Assembly: GCF_003634825.1 (NCBI RefSeq)
Contig: NZ_RBXD01000001.1
Span: 1,758,501-1,822,500 of the forward strand
Length of the DNA stretch: 64,000 bases
Source of the DNA: Flavobacterium sp. 123
GTDB taxonomy: Bacteria > Bacteroidota > Bacteroidia > Flavobacteriales > Flavobacteriaceae
Direction: 5' to 3'
Positions 59,748 to 64,000 of the stretch are shown here, piece after piece. How positions within the stretch are numbered: position 1 is the stretch's first letter; each line of letters starts with the position of its first letter. The notes beneath the pieces were generated by a model. The model saw only the letters and a program-made list of their open reading frames with translations, had not been told where the DNA came from and did no database searches. Made by a program: the position numbers and the translations under genes.

Positions 59748-59847
59748 TATTTTAAATGTTGAATTTTAAATTTTAAATGAATGAAAGTGACATTAAAATT
59801 TAAAATAATCAACAGCATTTAAAATTCAAAATTTATAATTTAAAATA
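59748..59847. repeat. Large AT-rich imperfect inverted repeat between cysD and cysN
   Basis: Two ~32-nt arms (59748-59779 and 59816-59847) are nearly complementary, both rich in ATTTTAAAT and GAATTTTAAA words. It is the best preserved of this kind of repeat in the window. Confidence 0.7.
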
Positions 59848-59858
59848 ATAAAAAACTG

Positions 59859-61103
59859 ATGGAAGTTTTAAAAATAGCAACAGCAGGTAGTGTAGATGAC
59901 GGAAAGAGCACATTAATCGGGAGATTATTATACGATACAAAATCGTTGACTACCGATAAAATTGAAGCAATAGAAAAAAGCAGTAAGCAAAAAGGATATG
60001 ATTATTTAGATTTTTCATTGGCTACTGATGGTTTAGTTGCGGAGAGAGAACAAGGAATCACAATTGATGTGGCTCATATTTATTTTTCGACTGCAAAGAA
60101 AAGTTACATCATTGCAGATACTCCTGGTCACGTAGAATATACGCGTAATATGGTTACGGGTGCTTCTACTTCGCAAGTATCTATCATTTTGATTGATGCT
60201 CGTAAAGGAGTAATTGAGCAAACATACCGTCACTTTTTTATCAATAATTTATTGCGTGTAAAAGAGGTAATTGTTGCAATTAACAAAATGGATTTAGTGG
60301 ATTACTCTGAAGAAGTATTCAACAAAATCAAAACTGATTTCCAAGAATTGAACAGCAAAAGTTCTTTCAAAGAGCAAAACGTAAGTTATATTCCGTTGAG
60401 CGCTATCAATGGAGGAAATGTTGCTGATAAATCGGAGAATATGCCTTGGTATACAGGACAAACTGTATTAGAGCATTTAGAAGCTTTAGAGCCAGAAGAT
60501 GTTTTTGAAACAGGTAAAGCACGTTTCCCAGTTCAAACGGTTATCAGACCAAAAACAGAAGAGTATCATGACTTCAGAGGATATGCTGGAAAATTGTACG
60601 GAAACAATATTAAAGTGGGAGATGCAGTAACGGTTCTTCCATCTTTGACAGAGTCTAAAGTGACTAATATTCACTTTTTTGATCAACAATTTGACGAAGC
60701 AACTGCAGGTTCTTCTATCACTATTGAATTAGATAATGATATCAATGTGACTAGAGGGGATATGATTGTAAAATCAAATGAGTTGCCTAAAATTGAGAAA
60801 GATATCAATACAACTATTTGTTGGATGGACAGCAAAAAGTTAGTTGCGGGGACAAAATATTTAGTACAACACAACACCAACAGAGTTTTAGCAAAAATTG
60901 AAAGCGTTAAAAATGTAATTGCAACTGATTATTCAGGAGTGACACCAGCGACTCAATTGAGCATTAATGAAATAGGTGAAGTGACTATTAAATTAAGCAA
61001 AGCTTTGTATTTTGATGCCTATAATGACAACAAATCGAACGGCGCTTTTATTTTAATTGATGCTGCAACCAATACAACTGCTGGAGTTGGATTTATAAAA
61101 TAA
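59859..61103 (+). CDS. cysN: Sulfate adenylyltransferase subunit 1 (GTPase)
   Basis: This GTPase regulates CysD. EF-Tu-like motifs are G1 AGSVDDGKST (residues 9-18), G3 DTPGHVEYTRNM and G4 NKMD, followed by beta-barrel domains 2 and 3. It is 414 residues and has no fused APS kinase (CysC) domain, consistent with the APS-reductase route. Confidence 0.96.
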   Translation: MEVLKIATAGSVDDGKSTLIGRLLYDTKSLTTDKIEAIEKSSKQKGYDYLDFSLATDGLVAEREQGITIDVAHIYFSTAKKSYIIADTPGHVEYTRNMVTGASTSQVSIILIDARKGVIEQTYRHFFINNLLRVKEVIVAINKMDLVDYSEEVFNKIKTDFQELNSKSSFKEQNVSYIPLSAINGGNVADKSENMPWYTGQTVLEHLEALEPEDVFETGKARFPVQTVIRPKTEEYHDFRGYAGKLYGNNIKVGDAVTVLPSLTESKVTNIHFFDQQFDEATAGSSITIELDNDINVTRGDMIVKSNELPKIEKDINTTICWMDSKKLVAGTKYLVQHNTNRVLAKIESVKNVIATDYSGVTPATQLSINEIGEVTIKLSKALYFDAYNDNKSNGAFILIDAATNTTAGVGFIK

Positions 61104-61133
61104 ATCTAGCTTTTGCTAAAAAAATAACTACAG

Positions 61134-63224
61134 ATGCAAAGTTTTAGAACCGAAATAGAAGATCCGATTGTCCAAAAAGACATTATCGATTTAGAAAGAA
61201 AAATTGCTTTATTCCGTGACGGAAAAATTGATGATGAGCGTTTTCGTAGCCTTCGTTTGGCTAGAGGTGTTTATGGTCAACGTCAGGAAGGTGTACAAAT
61301 GATTCGTATCAAATTACCATTTGGTAAAGTGACTAGCGAACAATTGTTGCGTATTACTAAAGTTTCTGATGAATATTCAACAGGACGTTTGCACATAACA
61401 ACACGTCAGGATATTCAAATCCACTATGTGAGTTTAGATAGAACACCACAACTTTGGGCAGAATTAGAGAAAGATGATGTTACGCTTCGTGAAGCTTGTG
61501 GAAATACCGTGAGAAATATTACGGCTAGTGAAACAGCAGGAATTGATTCAGAAGAGCCTTTTGATGTGTCGCCTTATGCACATGCTTTGTTTCAGTTTTT
61601 CTTGAGAAACCCAGTTTGTCAGGAAATGGGACGTAAATTTAAAATGTCATTTTCTTCTTCAGATAAAGATACAGGTTTGAGCTATTTACACGATTTAGGA
61701 TTTATTCCAAAAATTGTAAATGGCGAAAGAGGTTTTAAAGTGATGTTAGGTGGTGGACTAGGTTCTCAACCAAGTCATGCCGAATTATTATCGGAATTTA
61801 TTCCAGTAAACCAAATTATTCCTACTACGGAAGGAGTTTTGAGAATTTTTGACCGCTATGGCGAAAGAGCAAAACGTTTGAAAGCACGTATGAAATTCCT
61901 AATCAAAGAGTTGGGAAGAGACGAGTTCTTACGATTGGTTGAAGAAGAGAAAAAAGCGTTGTCTTACCAAACAGTTGAAATTGACACTACTGCTTTTGAT
62001 GGTGAAATTCCAGCTCCTTTATTAGAAGCACCAAAAGTAGTTATCGAAGATACAGCTGCTTTCGAAGCTTGGAAAAAATCAAATGTAATTGCGCAAAAAC
62101 AAGCGGGTTATGTTGCTATTGGAATCAAGGTTTTATTAGGAGATTTTTATACAGATAAAGCGAGAGCATTGGCTGAATTAATCAAAAATTATGCAGCTAA
62201 TGAATTGCGTTTTTCTTTGAGACAAGATATTTTAATTCGTCACGTAAAAGAAGAAAACCTACCGTTTTTCTACCAAGAATTAGCCAAATTAGATTTTGTT
62301 GCATTGGGTTACAATACCATTGCAGATATTACAGCTTGTCCAGGAACAGATACTTGTAATTTAGGAATCGCAAGTAGTACTGGAATCGCAGTAGAACTAG
62401 AAAGAGTTTTAGAAACGGAATATCCACAATACAGCAACAATCAAGATATCACGATTAAAATCAGTGGTTGTATGAATGCTTGTGGACAACACAATATGGC
62501 TGAAATAGGATTTCAAGGAATGTCTATCAATGCTGGAAAATTAGTAGCTCCTGCGCTTCAAGTGTTATTAGGAGGAGGAAATTTAGGAAATGGAAACGGA
62601 AGATTTTCGGATAAAGTAATCAAAATTCCTAGTAGAAGAGGACCTGATGCTTTGCGTTTTATCTTAAATGATTTTGAAGCAAATGGAAACGGACAATCGT
62701 TCTTAGAATATTATGACGCTAAAGGCGAGAAATATTTCTATGAATTTTTAAAACCATTAGCTGATGTTACTAATTTAACCGAAGCAGATTTTGTAGATTG
62801 GGGTAATGCTGATAACTACGTAAAAGCGGTTGGTGTTGGAGAATGTGCAGGTGTAGTAATTGATTTAGTAGCTACTTTATTATTTGAAGCTAAAGATAAA
62901 TTGACTTTTGCACAAGAAGCTTTTGAAGAAGGAAAATGGGCAGATGCTATTTATTTAGCTTACGCAGGATATGTAAATGGTGCAAAAGCATTATTACTTG
63001 CTGAAAAACAAAAAACAAACCACCACGCTGGAATTATCGATTTATTTGATACCGTTTTTGTTGAAAGCAATAAAATTAAGTTGAATGGAACTTTCAAAGC
63101 TTTGGTTTACCAAATCAAAGAAAATGAGCCTTCGGCTGAATTTGCAAAAAAATACATTCAAGAAGCAGTTTCATTTTTTGAAACTATCGAAGACTATAGA
63201 GCCAAAGATTTAGCTAATGCATAA
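61134..63224 (+). CDS. Siroheme sulfite/nitrite reductase with C-terminal HEPN domain
   Basis: This is a 696-residue reductase, probably for sulfite to sulfide. Two half-domains have the siroheme/[4Fe-4S] ligands Cys402 and Cys408 (CPGTDTC) and Cys446, Cys450 (SGCMNACGQH); GRLHITTRQDIQIHYV is typical of the ferredoxin-type sirohaem family. The last ~130 residues (from EAKDKLTFAQEAFEEGKWADAIYLAYAGYVNGAKALLLAE) form a HEPN-like helical bundle, not part of ordinary reductases. Its start is 30 bp after cysN; its stop overlaps SUMT by 8 bp. Confidence 0.88.
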   Translation: MQSFRTEIEDPIVQKDIIDLERKIALFRDGKIDDERFRSLRLARGVYGQRQEGVQMIRIKLPFGKVTSEQLLRITKVSDEYSTGRLHITTRQDIQIHYVSLDRTPQLWAELEKDDVTLREACGNTVRNITASETAGIDSEEPFDVSPYAHALFQFFLRNPVCQEMGRKFKMSFSSSDKDTGLSYLHDLGFIPKIVNGERGFKVMLGGGLGSQPSHAELLSEFIPVNQIIPTTEGVLRIFDRYGERAKRLKARMKFLIKELGRDEFLRLVEEEKKALSYQTVEIDTTAFDGEIPAPLLEAPKVVIEDTAAFEAWKKSNVIAQKQAGYVAIGIKVLLGDFYTDKARALAELIKNYAANELRFSLRQDILIRHVKEENLPFFYQELAKLDFVALGYNTIADITACPGTDTCNLGIASSTGIAVELERVLETEYPQYSNNQDITIKISGCMNACGQHNMAEIGFQGMSINAGKLVAPALQVLLGGGNLGNGNGRFSDKVIKIPSRRGPDALRFILNDFEANGNGQSFLEYYDAKGEKYFYEFLKPLADVTNLTEADFVDWGNADNYVKAVGVGECAGVVIDLVATLLFEAKDKLTFAQEAFEEGKWADAIYLAYAGYVNGAKALLLAEKQKTNHHAGIIDLFDTVFVESNKIKLNGTFKALVYQIKENEPSAEFAKKYIQEAVSFFETIEDYRAKDLANA

Positions 63225-63990
63225 AACAATACAACCCAAAGTAACTTTAGTTGGCGCTGGTCCTGGTGATCCAGATTTGCTTACTCTGAAAGGAGTAAAA
63301 GCACTTGCTGAAGCGAATGTGGTTTTGTATGATGCCTTGGCCAATGAAGAAATAATGACTTACACTCCTAAAAAAGCGATTCGGATATTTGTTGGAAAAA
63401 GAAAAGGCTGTCACGAATATACGCAAGATCAAATCAATCAGTTGATTGTAGATAATGCGCTTACCTATGGGCATGTCGTTCGATTGAAAGGTGGTGATCC
63501 GTTTATTTTTGGTCGTGGAAGTGAAGAAATTGAATATGCTGAAAGTTTTGGAATTCCTACCTTTGTTGTGCCTGGAATTTCATCATCGATTGCAGTTCCT
63601 GCTTATCAAGGAATTTCTTTGACAAAAAGAGGAACTTCTGAAAGTTTTTGGGTAATTACAGGAACAACTTCTGATAGGAATTTGTCTGATGATGTGGCGT
63701 TAGCAGCGCAATCTTCAGCAACTGTTGTGATTTTGATGGGAATGAGTAAATTAGCACAAATAGTTTCTTTGTTCCAAAAGGAATCCAAAGGAGAAACGCC
63801 CGTTGCAATTATTCAAAATGGAACTACTCCACAAGAAAAAATTGGAGTTGGAACTATAAATAGTATTCAAAAAGTTGTTGCCGAAAATAATTTGAGTTCT
63901 CCAGCCATTATTGTTATTGGTGAAGTAGTCAAACAAAGCAATAAATTAAAAGGGTTTTACGAAGAGTTTATTTTAAGTAGAATCGCATAA
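63217..63990 (+). CDS. cobA: Uroporphyrinogen-III C-methyltransferase (SUMT)
   Basis: This SAM-dependent enzyme makes precorrin-2 for siroheme. Motifs are VGAGPGDPDLLTLKG (residues ~11-25), RLKGGDPFIFGRG and GISSSIAVPAYQGISLTKRG. At 257 residues it is a single-domain SUMT without the CysG oxidase/ferrochelatase part; those functions must be elsewhere. Overlap of 8 bp with the reductase gene ties siroheme supply to the enzyme that uses it. Confidence 0.95.
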   Translation: MHKTIQPKVTLVGAGPGDPDLLTLKGVKALAEANVVLYDALANEEIMTYTPKKAIRIFVGKRKGCHEYTQDQINQLIVDNALTYGHVVRLKGGDPFIFGRGSEEIEYAESFGIPTFVVPGISSSIAVPAYQGISLTKRGTSESFWVITGTTSDRNLSDDVALAAQSSATVVILMGMSKLAQIVSLFQKESKGETPVAIIQNGTTPQEKIGVGTINSIQKVVAENNLSSPAIIVIGEVVKQSNKLKGFYEEFILSRIA

Positions 63991-64000
63991 AAATTAAGTA

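Noticed and set aside
1..64000. tRNA, rRNA, prophage, insertion sequence or defence system
   Set aside because: I looked for cloverleaf T-loop words, transposase or integrase motifs and restriction/CRISPR genes and saw none. The HEPN fusion in sulfite reductase is metabolic in context.

Overview
The window is a stretch of a low-GC Bacteroidota chromosome, almost certainly Flavobacteriaceae and most like Flavobacterium. Three things point there: the family content (a PorT/SprT type IX secretion protein, a TamL-like lipoprotein of the Omp85 family, class II HMG-CoA reductase, DUF5686 and 2TM proteins), Bacteroidota-type promoters with a TAnnTTTG -7 box, and very few Shine-Dalgarno sequences. 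No rRNA, tRNA, insertion sequence, prophage or CRISPR array was seen. Most of the window is core-genome housekeeping.

Layout. 1-3.5 kb: the 3' part of a SurA/PpiD-type prolyl isomerase, then two mevalonate-pathway genes on the minus strand. 3.6-9.6 kb: a peptide-use group (dipeptidyl peptidase IV, two POT peptide transporters, a periplasmic thioredoxin-like protein). 9.6-14 kb: comEC, lpxB, a small membrane protein and surE on the minus strand. 14-17.4 kb: a C-terminal processing protease and a secreted nuclease. 17.4-24.6 kb: the rod-shape cluster (rodA, mrdA, mreD, mreC, mreB), with purH upstream. 24.7-33 kb: an ABC permease, accD, fbaA, tamL, an RNA methyltransferase, porT and ubiE. 33-38.5 kb: small proteins, folA, thyA, a bifunctional nuclease and etfA/etfB. 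38.8-46.4 kb: pdhB, a DUF5686 protein, a DNA glycosylase, pyrophosphatase and a membrane pyrophosphatase with an odd cysteine-rich tail. 46.4-49.8 kb: a lipoprotein, a deoxynucleoside kinase and metK.

The most interesting part is the methionine/cysteine region from 49.8 kb to the end. metK (minus strand) has a leader that looks like a SAM-II riboswitch; 1.3 kb away, metX (plus strand) has a clear SAM-I riboswitch. Between them lie two tandem short Met/Cys-containing leader peptides, each followed by an intrinsic terminator. Next comes a 63-codon ORF that reads as an internally deleted metY (O-acetylhomoserine sulfhydrylase), with its N- and C-termini joined and the catalytic middle missing. 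Two further structured RNA elements and a 67-codon unknown ORF follow. The attenuator pair therefore appears to have outlived its structural gene. Downstream, thrA, osmC and metZ (probably the sulfhydrylase still in use) lead to an Rrf2 regulator with four cysteines. Then comes a full sulfate-assimilation operon: TSUP transporter, [4Fe-4S] APS reductase, cysD, cysN, a HEPN-fused siroheme sulfite reductase, and the siroheme enzyme SUMT.

Limits. All names come from reading motifs and family resemblance by eye. Promoters, terminators and RNA folds are pattern matches, not calculated energies. Several start codons were moved from the longest ORF to a better-supported ATG.
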